Assembly: GCA_002405475.1 (NCBI GenBank)
Contig: DHLX01000036.1
Location: forward strand, 4,099-68,098
Reading direction: 5' to 3'
DNA length: 64,000 bases
From: Burkholderiales bacterium UBA4657
GTDB taxonomy: Bacteria; Pseudomonadota; Gammaproteobacteria; Burkholderiales; Burkholderiaceae_E
Shown one piece after another: positions 34,358 through 43,991 of the stretch. The notes under the pieces are model-generated. The model saw nothing but the letters and a program-made list of their open reading frames with translations, searched no databases and was not told the origin of the DNA. Each line of letters starts with the position of its first letter. Position 1 is the first letter of the stretch. The translations under genes and the position numbers were made by a program.

Positions 34358-34627
34358 TCAGAGTTCCAGGGCATTGACACGCAAAGCGCGCTTGGCTTGA
34401 GCCAGGGCACTTTGTGCCAGCGACAGGGATTCCAGCAATTCCTCCTGACGACGTTGTGAATCCGGGCTCATATCTCGACGTGCCTGACCCAGGCTTTCCA
34501 GTAATAATGGCACCGCCATAGCCAAAGCCAGAGACAGGTCTTCGCAGACTTTATACAACTGCTGATCCGGGTGCTGCGAGGTACTAACAGCATGCGACCC
34601 GCTGCCCGGTGTCTTTTGTTCCGCCAT
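34358..34627 (-). CDS. Small protein of unknown function
   Basis: 89 residues from MAEQKTPGSGS; a start four codons earlier is possible and neither has a clear ribosome binding site. The first 25 residues are polar and probably disordered. The rest is predicted alpha-helical and rich in Leu, Ala, Gln and Arg (LALAMAVPLLLESLGQARRD, then SLAQSALAQAKRALRV). It has one cysteine and no membrane helix. It resembles no family I know. Its end is only about a dozen bases from the rpsP promoter, and an XRE-type regulator gene lies upstream on the same strand. Confidence 0.5.
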   Translation of the reverse strand: MAEQKTPGSGSHAVSTSQHPDQQLYKVCEDLSLALAMAVPLLLESLGQARRDMSPDSQRRQEELLESLSLAQSALAQAKRALRVNALEL

Positions 34628-34705
34628 GATGAACCACATAGAGTAAGTTCACTGAGTCTGACGAAAGAAGAGATTTAAGTCAAGCCGCTTTCGGCTACTG
34701 CAGGT

Positions 34706-35053
34706 TTATTTGCTGCTGCTATATACCTGGTATTCTGCAAATTCCTGTGCTGCAAGTCGCATTTTTTCCAATAACTCGTATTCCTTATCGGCCAGAGTTA
34801 GAGACTTGGGTAAGCGGGCAGGATCAAGATTAGGTACCAGTAAATGCCAGGGTTCTACCCCGAAAGCACGGGCGATCAGATCGAGACTGTCAATAGTCGC
34901 ACCGGCTTCTTTTCTTAGAATGCGACCGATACTGGTTTGCCCTAGACCAGAACGGGCAGCTACCTTGGGTTGAGAATTAAGATGCGGTGTGACTTCCATC
35001 AGGATGGAAAGGTTACGCGCTATTACGTCACGGGAAGATCGAATTTTTGCCAT
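34706..35053 (-). CDS. Helix-turn-helix (XRE-like) regulator
   Basis: 115 residues. A cro/C1-type HTH spans about residues 25-80 (PKVAARSGLGQTSIGRIL as the turn and recognition helix, then ATIDSLDLIARAFGVEPWHL). A short helical C-terminus (ADKEYELLEKMRLAAQEFAEY) probably serves dimerisation. Such compact C1-like proteins often come from phages or mobile elements, although none is visible here. It lies 36 bases after the acyl-CoA dehydrogenase gene on the same strand. Its targets are unknown. Confidence 0.8.
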   Translation of the reverse strand: MAKIRSSRDVIARNLSILMEVTPHLNSQPKVAARSGLGQTSIGRILRKEAGATIDSLDLIARAFGVEPWHLLVPNLDPARLPKSLTLADKEYELLEKMRLAAQEFAEYQVYSSSK

Positions 35054-35089
35054 AGCTGCATCATGAAGGTCATTGCTATTCTTTTGTGG

Positions 35090-36880
35090 CTAAAAATTCG
35101 CACTTTCAAAAAAAACGACAGAATGCCCTCCTGTCATAATGGTTCTTTCCAATACTAATGTATGGGTTAGCAGGTGTTGCGCGTAATAATGAGCCGTAGC
35201 AATTTTGGTGTTGCAAAAATCAGCATCGAAACGGTTGCCCGTACCAGAGACCCGCAGCATCGCACACGCCATCTGCCAACCACCCAGCGTCAGGCCTGCC
35301 AGTTTAAGATAAGGAACGCTGCCAGAAAATACTGCCTTCGGGTCTTGCCTGACGTTTCTGACAATATAATCCGTCGCACTCAGCAGTGCCTGCCGAGCCT
35401 GGCTGAGTTGATGTGCCATATCGACCATAGGCTTCGCCGAATGTAGCAGTAGTTGTTGTTCTGTAGCCTCAATCAGTGCGGCCAGTGCCTTGACACCAGC
35501 ACCCGCATCACGCGCTGTTTTGCGACTCACCAGGTCATTGGCCTGGATCGCAGTCGTTCCTTCGTAAATAGTCAAAATACGTGCATCACGGTAATACTGG
35601 GCGGCTCCAGTTTCTTCAATAAAGCCCATACCGCCATGGACCTGCACGCCCGTGGAGCAAACTTCAACCGCCATTTCGGTACTAAAGCCCTTGACGATCG
35701 GTACACAATATTCGTAAAAAATTCGGGCCTGCTGACGCTTTATCGGGTCAGGGTGATGCAGACTCAAATCACACTGGGCTGCGGCCCAGTAAGCCAAAGC
35801 TCGTGCGGCTTCAGTATTGGCGCGCATGAATAGCAGCATACGCTTGACATCGGGATGATGAATGATCGCCACCGGGCCCTCGGAACCGGACAGATCACGC
35901 GACTGTACCCGATCGCGGGCATACTGTACGGCCTTTTGATAGGCACGCTCCGCCACGCCTATGCCCTGCATGCCGACGGCAAAACGTGCCGCATTCATCA
36001 TGATGAACATATATTCAAGGCCGCGATTCTCTTCACCCATCAGGTAGCCTACCGCGCCCGGCGCATCATTCACCGGGTATTTCCCATCGCCATACAACAA
36101 GACTGCAGTGGGGGAAGCTTTAATGCCCAGTTTATGCTCGAGTGAAGCGCAAAAAACGTCATTGCGTGTTCCGTCCTCGAGTATTTTCGGCACGATGAAC
36201 AGGGACAAACCTTTGACGCCCTCGGGAGCTTCGGGCGTACGCGCCAGCACCATATGAATGATGTTGTCGGCCATATCATGCTCACCATAGGTGATATAGA
36301 TTTTTTGACCGAACAACCGATAGCTGTTATCGGCCTGTTTCACCGCCTTGGTACGCACCAGTGACAAATCTGAACCGGCCTGCGGCTCAGTCAGATTCAT
36401 GGTACCGGTCCAGCTACCGTCAATCAGCTTGGCGACATAGCGTTGTTGCTGCTCGGGTGTGCCAGCCGTCATCAAGGCTTCGATGGCACCATCGGTCAGC
36501 AGTGGGCAAAGAGCGAATGACAGGTTACCAGCGTTCAGCATTTCGGTGCAGGCGGTTGCTATCAGCTTGGGCAATCCGCCGCCACCGAATTCGGCCGGGT
36601 GTTGTACGCCTTGCCAACCAGCAGCAGCAAACTGCTTGAATGCCTGTTTGAACCCCGGGCTAGTTTTGACCGCACCACCCTCATAACTGGGGGGTTGAGT
36701 ATCCCCAACTCTATTCAATGGGGCGATGATTTCCTGCACAAACCTGGCATTTTCTTCCAGAACCGCACCAGCGGTTTCTGCCGCTGCTTCTTCATAACCG
36801 GGCAACTGCGCCACTTCATTCAAGCCTGCCAATTCGTTCATGACGAACAACATGTCCTTCAGCGGCGCGGTATAAGTCAT
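35090..36880 (-). CDS. Acyl-CoA dehydrogenase (large, with C-terminal extension)
   Basis: At 596 residues it is longer than the classic 380-residue enzymes because of an extra C-terminal helical domain of the type found in DmdC/FadE5-like enzymes. The FAD core has MNLTEPQAGSDLSLVRTKA near residue 160, a YGEHDMADNIIHMVLART strand and the helical QVHGGMGFIEETGAAQYYRD region with the catalytic Glu (YEGTTAIQA) near residue 440. It passes electrons to the ETF encoded directly upstream. The gene overlaps etfA by four bases. The acyl chain substrate cannot be inferred. Confidence 0.93.
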   Translation of the reverse strand: MTYTAPLKDMLFVMNELAGLNEVAQLPGYEEAAAETAGAVLEENARFVQEIIAPLNRVGDTQPPSYEGGAVKTSPGFKQAFKQFAAAGWQGVQHPAEFGGGGLPKLIATACTEMLNAGNLSFALCPLLTDGAIEALMTAGTPEQQQRYVAKLIDGSWTGTMNLTEPQAGSDLSLVRTKAVKQADNSYRLFGQKIYITYGEHDMADNIIHMVLARTPEAPEGVKGLSLFIVPKILEDGTRNDVFCASLEHKLGIKASPTAVLLYGDGKYPVNDAPGAVGYLMGEENRGLEYMFIMMNAARFAVGMQGIGVAERAYQKAVQYARDRVQSRDLSGSEGPVAIIHHPDVKRMLLFMRANTEAARALAYWAAAQCDLSLHHPDPIKRQQARIFYEYCVPIVKGFSTEMAVEVCSTGVQVHGGMGFIEETGAAQYYRDARILTIYEGTTAIQANDLVSRKTARDAGAGVKALAALIEATEQQLLLHSAKPMVDMAHQLSQARQALLSATDYIVRNVRQDPKAVFSGSVPYLKLAGLTLGGWQMACAMLRVSGTGNRFDADFCNTKIATAHYYAQHLLTHTLVLERTIMTGGHSVVFFESANF

Positions 36881-37812
36881 GTATTCAGTTCCTTAATGAG
36901 TTCAGGGACGGCTTCGAACAAATCGGCTACCAGGCCATAGTCAGCGACTGAAAAGATCGGCGCTTCGGCATCTTTGTTGATGGCAACGATGACTTTGGAA
37001 TCTTTCATACCTGCCAGGTGCTGAATGGCGCCGGAAATGCCCACCGCAATATAAAGTTGTGGCGCAACGATTTTTCCAGTCTGACCGACTTGCCAGTCGT
37101 TGGGCACATAGCCGGCATCAACCGCCGCACGTGAGGCTCCCATGGCTGCCCCCAGCTGGTCAGCCAAGGGTTCCAATACTTTGAATGCCTCGGCTGAACC
37201 CAGACCGCGCCCGCCGGATACAATCACTTTGGCCGCCGTCAGTTCTGGCCGTTCACTCTTGGCAATATCACGAGCAACGAATTGCGACTTGGTGCTTCCT
37301 GCTACCGGGCTAAGCGCTTCGATCGCGGCGTGACCGCCGTTAGCCGCAGCTGCATCAAAAGCCGTGGTACGAACGGTAATCACTTTGACCGCGTCGCGTG
37401 ACTGCACGGTTGCTATGACATTACCCGCATACATGGGACGGGTGAAGGTATCGGCGGACTCAATGCTCAGAATTTCAGAAATTTGCGCTACGTCGAGTCT
37501 GGCAGCGATACGCGGCGCTATATTTTTGCCATAAGCCGTGGCAGGCGCCAGAATCTGCCCATAGCCCGAAGCCAAGGCCAGAACTTGAGCCGCGACATTT
37601 TCAGCCAGACCATGCTCAAAAGCCGGATCATCAGCCAGCCAGACCTTACTCACTCCAGCCACTTGGGCTGCGGCCTGCGCAACGCCAGCGCATCCATGCC
37701 CCGCTACCAGCACATGCACTTCAGCTCCAAATGTTTTTGCGGCTGTAATCGTGTTCAGCGTTGAGCCCTTAAGACTTTCATTATCGTGTTCCGCCAGAAC
37801 TAAAGCACTCAT
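36877..37812 (-). CDS. etfA: Electron transfer flavoprotein alpha subunit
   Basis: 311 residues. The C-terminal FAD domain has SGGRGLGSAEAF near residue 200, VDAGYVPNDWQVGQTGKIV near 230 and GISGAIQHLAGMKDSK near 265. The N-terminal half is the non-binding alpha domain. With EtfB it carries electrons from acyl-CoA dehydrogenases to ETF-ubiquinone oxidoreductase. It shares one base with the etfB stop (TGATG). Confidence 0.97.
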   Translation of the reverse strand: MSALVLAEHDNESLKGSTLNTITAAKTFGAEVHVLVAGHGCAGVAQAAAQVAGVSKVWLADDPAFEHGLAENVAAQVLALASGYGQILAPATAYGKNIAPRIAARLDVAQISEILSIESADTFTRPMYAGNVIATVQSRDAVKVITVRTTAFDAAAANGGHAAIEALSPVAGSTKSQFVARDIAKSERPELTAAKVIVSGGRGLGSAEAFKVLEPLADQLGAAMGASRAAVDAGYVPNDWQVGQTGKIVAPQLYIAVGISGAIQHLAGMKDSKVIVAINKDAEAPIFSVADYGLVADLFEAVPELIKELNT

Positions 37813-38561
37813 CAGATCACCTTCGCTTCGTTTTTCAGTTTATCGACCAGTGTTTTGACATCAGCCACCTTGATACCCGCTTGACGCTCGGGGGGATCCA
37901 TCGCTTTCAGCAAGGTCAGGCGTGGCGTGACATCCACCCCTAGATCGGCGGGCTTGACCGTCTCAAGCGGTTTTTTCTTGGCCTTCATGATGTTAGGCAG
38001 GGTGACGTAGCGCGGTTCATTCAGGCGCAAGTCCGTGGTGATAATGGCCGGTAACTGTAATTGCAAGGTTTCCAGGCCACCATCAATTTCGCGTGTCACC
38101 TTGACTATAGAGCCTTCGACTTCCACTTTCGAAGCAAAAGTGGCCTGAGGCCAGTCCAGCAGCGCTGCCAGCATTTGCCCGGTCTGGTTGGCATCGTCAT
38201 CAATAGCCTGCTTGCCTAGAATTACCAGCTGCGGTTGCTCTTTATCGACTAGTGCTTTGAGTAACTTGGCCACTGCCAAAGGTTCCAGTTTGGCCTCGGT
38301 TTCCACCAGAATGCCACGGTCGGCGCCTATAGCCATGGCCGTTCTCAGCGTTTCCTGGCACTGGGTCACGCCTGCCGAAACTGCCACTACCTCGCTGGCT
38401 GCACCTTTTTCTTTCAGGCGCGCAGCTTCTTCTACGGCGATTTCATCAAACGGGTTCATCGACATTTTGGCATTGGCAATATCCACATCCGAATGGTCGG
38501 ATTTGACACGTACCTTGACGTTGTAATCTACAACACGCTTCACGGGAACTAAAATTTTCAT
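37812..38561 (-). CDS. etfB: Electron transfer flavoprotein beta subunit
   Basis: 249 residues from MKILVPVKRVVDYNV; nine upstream codons are not conserved, and CAGGAG precedes the chosen start. It has the signature NPFDEIAVEEAARLKE near residue 38 and the AMP-site region GKQAIDDDANQTGQM near 125. It is first in the etfB-etfA-acyl-CoA dehydrogenase operon. Upstream are a TATAAT-like -10 (38591-38596) and a 12-base palindrome. Confidence 0.97.
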   Translation of the reverse strand: MKILVPVKRVVDYNVKVRVKSDHSDVDIANAKMSMNPFDEIAVEEAARLKEKGAASEVVAVSAGVTQCQETLRTAMAIGADRGILVETEAKLEPLAVAKLLKALVDKEQPQLVILGKQAIDDDANQTGQMLAALLDWPQATFASKVEVEGSIVKVTREIDGGLETLQLQLPAIITTDLRLNEPRYVTLPNIMKAKKKPLETVKPADLGVDVTPRLTLLKAMDPPERQAGIKVADVKTLVDKLKNEAKVI

Positions 38562-38629
38562 GACAATCTCAGGAGAACTAATCAGCAAGGATTATAGGCA
38601 AGCTTCACGCTATTCCATACGAAAAAAAT

Positions 38630-38641
38630 GAACGATCGTTC
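38630..38641. promoter_or_regulatory. Perfect palindrome GAACGATCGTTC between etfB and moxR
   Basis: A 12-base perfect inverted repeat lies in the divergent spacer, about 69 bases upstream of the etfB ATG and just upstream of its TATAAT-like -10 (minus strand, 38591-38596), which lacks a good -35. TetR-family regulators of fatty-acid oxidation use palindromes of similar size. The assignment as an operator is inferred. Confidence 0.45.
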
Positions 38642-38702
38642 GAATATTAACTCTACACTACACTATCACGCTACTTGACACTTATTGCTAACGATTGCAA
38701 AC

Positions 38703-39671
38703 ATGACTCAAACCACACCTACCAAAACACTTCCTGTTCAAGACGCTGCCCGGCTAATTGAGTCGGTTTTGAACAACATCAACCAGATTGTAGTCGGTAA
38801 AGAGGGCCAAATACGTCTGGCGCTGACCTGCCTGATTGCGGGGGGGCACTTGCTAATTGAAGATGTTCCTGGTGTCGGCAAAACCACGCTGGCTCATGCC
38901 CTGGCCAAGGCTTTGGGTCTGCAATTTGCCCGGGTTCAGTTCACCAGCGACCTGCTGCCAGCCGACGTACTGGGCGCGTCCATTTATGATCGTGCCGAAC
39001 AACGTTTTATTTTTCATACTGGCCCAATCTTCACCCAGGTACTGCTGGCTGATGAAATCAACCGTGCCTCACCCAAAACGCAAAGCGCACTGCTCGAAGC
39101 CATGGAAGAACGCCAGGTCAGTATTGAAGGCGAAACACGTGCCTTGCCCGAACCGTTTTTCGTCATTGCGACTCAAAACCCGGTACATCAACTGGGTACC
39201 TTTCCCTTGCCGGAATCGCAACTGGACCGCTTTTTAATGTGTATTTCACTCGGCTACCCCAGTCGTGAAGCCGAACGCGCCCTGCTGTCAGGGGAGGATC
39301 GACGCGAACTACTCAAACGTTTACAGGCTACGGTAACTGCGACACAACTCAAAACCCTGGGACAAATCGCCAGCCACGTACATATTTCTGCCGTTCTGGT
39401 CGATTATGTTCAGCGCCTGATAGACGTATCACGAAACGGGCAATTATTTGCCGAAGGATTAAGTCCGCGCGCAGGGCTCGCCTTGATCGCAGCGGCACGG
39501 GCCTGGGCTTTGATGGCGGCACGCGATTACGTTCTGCCCGATGATGTACAAGCTGTCGTACCTGCAGTATGCGGTCATCGGCTCAAACCCGCCAGCGCCG
39601 CCCATGCCAAACCCTTGCAAATACGTGAGGCAATGGCGCAATGGATACGTCAGGTAGCGGTGGATAAATAA
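38703..39671 (+). CDS. MoxR-family AAA+ ATPase
   Basis: 322 residues from MTQTTPTKTLPV. The AAA_3 core has Walker A EDVPGVGKTTLAHALA near residue 60, Walker B VLLADEINRASPKTQSALLEAMEE near 120, and sensor 1 FVIATQNPV. The lid domain has SPRAGLALIAAARAWAL. MoxR ATPases act as chaperones with DUF58 proteins and are normally encoded next to DUF58 and transglutaminase-like genes. Those partners are here on the same strand but about 8.5 kb away, beyond the oxoprolinase/TRAP cluster. A G7 run (38840-38846) lies in the gene. Confidence 0.92.
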   Translation: MTQTTPTKTLPVQDAARLIESVLNNINQIVVGKEGQIRLALTCLIAGGHLLIEDVPGVGKTTLAHALAKALGLQFARVQFTSDLLPADVLGASIYDRAEQRFIFHTGPIFTQVLLADEINRASPKTQSALLEAMEERQVSIEGETRALPEPFFVIATQNPVHQLGTFPLPESQLDRFLMCISLGYPSREAERALLSGEDRRELLKRLQATVTATQLKTLGQIASHVHISAVLVDYVQRLIDVSRNGQLFAEGLSPRAGLALIAAARAWALMAARDYVLPDDVQAVVPAVCGHRLKPASAAHAKPLQIREAMAQWIRQVAVDK

Positions 39672-39698
39672 AAAAGCCCGTCTGATAGGACGGGCTTT
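39672..39698. terminator. Intrinsic terminator between moxR and the oxoprolinase gene
   Basis: AAAGCCCGTC (39673-39682), a six-base loop and GACGGGCTTT (39689-39698) form a ten-pair stem placed between two convergent genes. On the minus strand it is followed by a run of T, so it should end the oxoprolinase transcript. On the plus strand it has only a short T run but may also work for moxR. Confidence 0.85.
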
Positions 39699-39713
39699 GA
39701 CGGCTCTTGTTAG

Positions 39714-42700
39714 CTACGAACGACCAAAACCTCCAGCACCCGGAGTTTCGATCACAAACACATCTCCCGGCTCCATTTCTGCCTGAGCACAAGCAGCCAG
39801 TACTTCTATTCGGCCATTTTTGCGTTCGACCCGATTAATGCCTGGCTGGCCATCAGCTCCGCCTTCTGCTCCTCGCGGAGCGGTAGCCCGATTGTTAGAC
39901 AAAATAGAGGCCGTCATCTTTTCCAGGAAACGAATGCGACGGATGCCACCATTGCCGCCCCGCCATTTACCGGCTCCGCCTGAACCTTGGCGTATGCAAT
40001 ATTCCTCCAAAATCACTGGAAAACGCCATTCCAGTACTTCCGGGTCGGTCATGCGTGAATTGGTCATATGCGTCTGCACTACGTCAGTACCACTCCAGCC
40101 ACGTACAATCTTGCCATCGGCATTGCGCGTTACACCAGCAGATGAGCCGCCCGAAATGGTCTCGTAATACTGGTACTGGTCATTACCAAATGTGAAATTG
40201 TTCATAGAACCCTGGCTTTCACTCATGACCCCCAAGGCACCATATAAAGCCTGAGTCACGCACTGACTGGTTTCGACATTGCCCGCTACTACTGCCGCCG
40301 GATAAACCGGATTAAGCATGGAACCTTCCGGTACTATGACTTTTAATGGTTTCAAGCAGCCAGCATTCAGCGGTATGTCGGAATCGACCAGAGTGCGGAA
40401 GGTATAAAGTACTGCCGCCATAGCTATCGACTTCGGCGCATTGAAGTTAATAGGCAGTTGCGGTGAGGTACCAGTGAAATCGATTTCTGCTTCGCGTTTT
40501 TCACGGTTGACGCGTAGTGCCAGTTTAATCACTGGTTGAGTGCCATGAATCGGATCTAATCTGTATTCATACTGACCATCTTTCAGGGCAGTAATAACCC
40601 GGCGCACGGCTTCTTCGGCATTATTCTGTACGTGGGTCATATAAGCTTTGACTACGTCCAGCCCAAAATGCTGACACATTTTTTTCAGCTCTTCCGCACC
40701 TTTTTGATTCGCTGCGACCTGGGCGCGCAAGTCTGCGAGGTTCTGTTCGATGTTTCGCGCCGGGTATTGACCCGAACTCAACAGTGCTCGGGTTTCCGCT
40801 TCACGATAAACCCCGGCATCGATCATCTTGAAGTTATCAATCAGGACACCCTCCTCGTCCACCGTCTTCGAGTCAGAAGGCATGGATCCTGGCGTGGTTC
40901 CTCCTATGTCGGAATGGTGTCCACGCGAACCGAGGAAGAATAAAATTTCTTTTCCACCATCATCAAATACTGGAGTAATGACCGTGATGTCAGGCAAGTG
41001 TGTACCACCGTTATACGGCGCATTCAAGACATAGACATCCCCAGGTTTTATATGACCGGCATTTTGCTGAATCACCGTCTTGATCGACTCACCCATGGAA
41101 CCCAGATGCACCGGAATATGGGGAGCATTAGCGATCAGATTGCCCTCGGCATCAAAAATGGCGCAGGAAAAATCCAGACGCTCTTTAATAGTCACCGAGT
41201 AAGCCGTATTTTGCAGCCTTAGTCCCATTTGCTCGGCGATGCTCATGAAGAGGTTGTTAAACACTTCCAGCATCACCGGGTCAGCATCGGTACCTATGGC
41301 TTTGAGCTGTTTGCGTGCTTCCACGCGTTTGAGTACCAGATGATCTTTCTGCGTCACTTCTGCCTGCCAGCCAGGTTCAACCACAGTGGTTTGATTTTTC
41401 TCGGCAATAATGGCCGGTCCGCACATGACGTCACCCGGACGCGTATCTTCACGTGGGTATAAAGGTGTGTCGTGCCATTCTCCTCCCGAAAACATTTTCA
41501 CAAGCTCAGCGGGCCTCAAGCTGCCCTGCCGTGCCGAGCGTAAATCAATCGCTTCTTCTGTTGACTCACCTAAACCAATCGCTTCGACAGAAACTGCTTC
41601 AATCACCAGATCTCGCTGATCCATTAGGAATGAATAACGCTGGCGGTACTCAGCCTCAAAAGCTGATTTCATTTCTTCTGTCGTTCCCAAATTGACAACA
41701 ATGGCTGTATCGGTACCGTCATAACGTAAATGCACACGCTTAATGGTTTCGATTGCAGTAGGCAGTACTTCTTGGGCAATCAAGTCCTGGGATGCCTCTT
41801 CGGCCAGCTGATTCAGCAATACCTGAATATTCACCAGCGATTTTGCATCAAGCTTCTCTTCGACTGAACGTTCGCGCATAGTGCTTTGATCAGCCAGCCC
41901 CATACCGAATGCTGATAAAACACCAGCATAGGGGTGAGCAAACACCGTGGTCATGCCCAATGCATCAGCTACCAGACAGGCGTGCTGTCCACCAGCACCG
42001 CCAAACGTTACAAGCGTGTACTCGGTCACATCGTAACCGCGCGCGACCGAAATATGTTTAACGGCATTGGCCATGTTCTGTACTGCAATGTCGATGAACC
42101 CCTCAGCCACTTCTTCAGGAGTACGCTTATTCCCAGTCTTAGCTTCTATTTCCTTGGCCATGGCACTAAAACGCTGAACCACTACATCCCGATCGAGCGG
42201 CATGTCGGCATGCGGTCCAAAGACATTAGGAAAGTAGCCTGGCTGAATTTTCCCCAGCATCACATTCGCATCAGTCGTTGCCAACGGCCCCCCACGACGA
42301 TAACAGGCTGGGCCCGGATTGGCTCCTGCCGATTCGGGGCCGACACGATAACGACTGCCATCAAAAGTCAGGATCGAACCGCCACCAGCGGCAACTGTAT
42401 GAATCGAGAGCATGGGCGCACGCATACGGACACCCGCCACCTGAGTTTCAAAGGCACGCTCATATTCACCGGCATAGTGCGACACATCTGTTGAAGTACC
42501 GCCCATATCAAAACCAATGATCTTGTCGAATCCAGCGGAATCTGCGGTACGCGCCATACCGACAATTCCGCCCGCAGGACCTGACAAAATCGAGTCTTTG
42601 CCCTGGAATCGATTGGCGCTGGTCAAGCCGCCACTTGACTGCATGAATTGCAGATTGACCCCAGGTAATTCACTAGCCACCTGATTGACATAACGGCGCA

Positions 42701-43361
42701 AAATGGGGGACAAGTAGGCATCAACCACTGTAGTATCGCCACGCGATACCAGCTTCATCATAGGAGAAGTCTTGTGCGACACACTGATTTGGGGGAAACC
42801 AATCTCACGCGCCAAACGCTCGGCAGTTTCTTCATGTGCCGTGAAACGATAGCCATGCATCAAAACGATGGCAATGGCACGAATACCCTGATCATAGATT
42901 GACTGCAAATCGGTGCGCAATTTTTTTTCATCAAGTTTGATCAAGATATCGCCATGTGCACTGATGCGTTCATTAACCTCGATGACTTCCTGGTATAGCA
43001 ATTCAGGCAACAGAATATTACGGTCGAAAATACGTGGTCGGTTCTGATAGGCAATACGTAATGCATCGCGGTAACCACGGGTTATGAACAGCGCTGTAGG
43101 TTCGCCTTTGCGCTCCAACAGGGCGTTGGTCGCCACCGTAGTTCCCATTTTCACTGCTTGGATTTTTTTGACAGGCACACTTTCACCAGGTGCTACGCTA
43201 AGCAAATGCCTAATGCCAGCCACGGCAGCATCTCGATACTGTTCCGGATTTTCGGATAAAAGTTTGTAAGTTGTAAGCGACCCATCAGGCAATTTAGCCA
43301 CGATGTCGGTAAAAGTGCCTCCACGGTCGATCCAGAATTGCCATTGACCAGTACTAGTCAT
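39714..43361 (-). CDS. Hydantoinase/5-oxoprolinase, fused A and B subunits
   Basis: The 1215 residues join HyuA (about 1-690) and HyuB (about 715-1215). The A part is an actin-like ATPase with DRGGTFTDIVA near residue 12, GPAGGIVGMARTAD near 260, FDMGGTSTDVSHY near 285 and FGGAGGQHAC near 455. The B part has NNLFMSIAEQMGLRLQNTAY, LNAPYNGGTHLPDITV, SRGHHSDIGG and a glycine-rich end GSGGAGKWRGGNGG. Single-chain forms are typical of ATP-dependent 5-oxoprolinase, which opens pyroglutamate to glutamate; hydantoin, caprolactam or acetophenone-type substrates are alternatives. It is co-transcribed with the regulator upstream (29-base gap), and a TRAP operon diverges. Confidence 0.93.
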   Translation of the reverse strand: MTSTGQWQFWIDRGGTFTDIVAKLPDGSLTTYKLLSENPEQYRDAAVAGIRHLLSVAPGESVPVKKIQAVKMGTTVATNALLERKGEPTALFITRGYRDALRIAYQNRPRIFDRNILLPELLYQEVIEVNERISAHGDILIKLDEKKLRTDLQSIYDQGIRAIAIVLMHGYRFTAHEETAERLAREIGFPQISVSHKTSPMMKLVSRGDTTVVDAYLSPILRRYVNQVASELPGVNLQFMQSSGGLTSANRFQGKDSILSGPAGGIVGMARTADSAGFDKIIGFDMGGTSTDVSHYAGEYERAFETQVAGVRMRAPMLSIHTVAAGGGSILTFDGSRYRVGPESAGANPGPACYRRGGPLATTDANVMLGKIQPGYFPNVFGPHADMPLDRDVVVQRFSAMAKEIEAKTGNKRTPEEVAEGFIDIAVQNMANAVKHISVARGYDVTEYTLVTFGGAGGQHACLVADALGMTTVFAHPYAGVLSAFGMGLADQSTMRERSVEEKLDAKSLVNIQVLLNQLAEEASQDLIAQEVLPTAIETIKRVHLRYDGTDTAIVVNLGTTEEMKSAFEAEYRQRYSFLMDQRDLVIEAVSVEAIGLGESTEEAIDLRSARQGSLRPAELVKMFSGGEWHDTPLYPREDTRPGDVMCGPAIIAEKNQTTVVEPGWQAEVTQKDHLVLKRVEARKQLKAIGTDADPVMLEVFNNLFMSIAEQMGLRLQNTAYSVTIKERLDFSCAIFDAEGNLIANAPHIPVHLGSMGESIKTVIQQNAGHIKPGDVYVLNAPYNGGTHLPDITVITPVFDDGGKEILFFLGSRGHHSDIGGTTPGSMPSDSKTVDEEGVLIDNFKMIDAGVYREAETRALLSSGQYPARNIEQNLADLRAQVAANQKGAEELKKMCQHFGLDVVKAYMTHVQNNAEEAVRRVITALKDGQYEYRLDPIHGTQPVIKLALRVNREKREAEIDFTGTSPQLPINFNAPKSIAMAAVLYTFRTLVDSDIPLNAGCLKPLKVIVPEGSMLNPVYPAAVVAGNVETSQCVTQALYGALGVMSESQGSMNNFTFGNDQYQYYETISGGSSAGVTRNADGKIVRGWSGTDVVQTHMTNSRMTDPEVLEWRFPVILEEYCIRQGSGGAGKWRGGNGGIRRIRFLEKMTASILSNNRATAPRGAEGGADGQPGINRVERKNGRIEVLAACAQAEMEPGDVFVIETPGAGGFGRS

Positions 43362-43390
43362 GAGAACAGTCTCCTAAATTTTTAGATCAA

Positions 43391-43954
43391 TTAAAGCGAA
43401 GATGCTGCGCGTGCCGCCTGATCGTACAGACCAGACATCGTTCTGAGCAGTTTCGCTATATCGCCAATATCGGCATTTTGGGTACCAGATGCCACCAGCG
43501 GGTCAATCAGGCATTCCTCTCTGATTTCGCGATAACGCTTCACCAGTTGTTGTCCAAGTTCGCTTGGGAAATACAAAACCTCTTTACCACTCTTTTCAGT
43601 TTGCACCACACCAAGTGACACCAGTTTTTTTAATGAATAACCGACCACATGAGAATCTTCCACGTTCAAAATAAAGCAGATATCTGCCAGCTTTTTGTTA
43701 CGGGCACGATGGTTAAGATGATGCAGGATCAAAACGTCCATCGTCGTCATATCGGGCAAACCGGCGGCAGCCATACAACGCACCGCCCAGCGACTGAAGG
43801 CATTCCATGCCACGATCATTCCGTACTCTAGCTCTGACATCTCGACGCTTTTGGGTGAAACCAAATGCGAGGAAGACACAATGTGAACTCTTTCAGAGTC
43901 ATTACTAACCGAAACTTTCGGCAATGGCATCGCGGGTTTAGATTGCTTTTTCAT
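43391..43954 (-). CDS. Winged-helix (MarR-like) transcriptional regulator
   Basis: 187 residues. The first 40 are polar and probably disordered. From about residue 60 there is a winged helix (MTTMDVLILHHLNHRARN, then KLADICFILNVEDSHVVGY as the HTH, and a wing around VVQTEKSGKEVLYFP), followed by dimerisation helices. It belongs to a MarR-like group often found beside hydantoinase and TRAP genes. Its position between the oxoprolinase gene, which follows on the same strand, and the divergent TRAP operon makes it the obvious local regulator. A palindrome inside the TRAP promoter is a candidate binding site. Confidence 0.8.
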   Translation of the reverse strand: MKKQSKPAMPLPKVSVSNDSERVHIVSSSHLVSPKSVEMSELEYGMIVAWNAFSRWAVRCMAAAGLPDMTTMDVLILHHLNHRARNKKLADICFILNVEDSHVVGYSLKKLVSLGVVQTEKSGKEVLYFPSELGQQLVKRYREIREECLIDPLVASGTQNADIGDIAKLLRTMSGLYDQAARAASSL

Positions 43955-43991
43955 GGTTTCAAAATATTTTTAACAGAATAATAAAATTATA

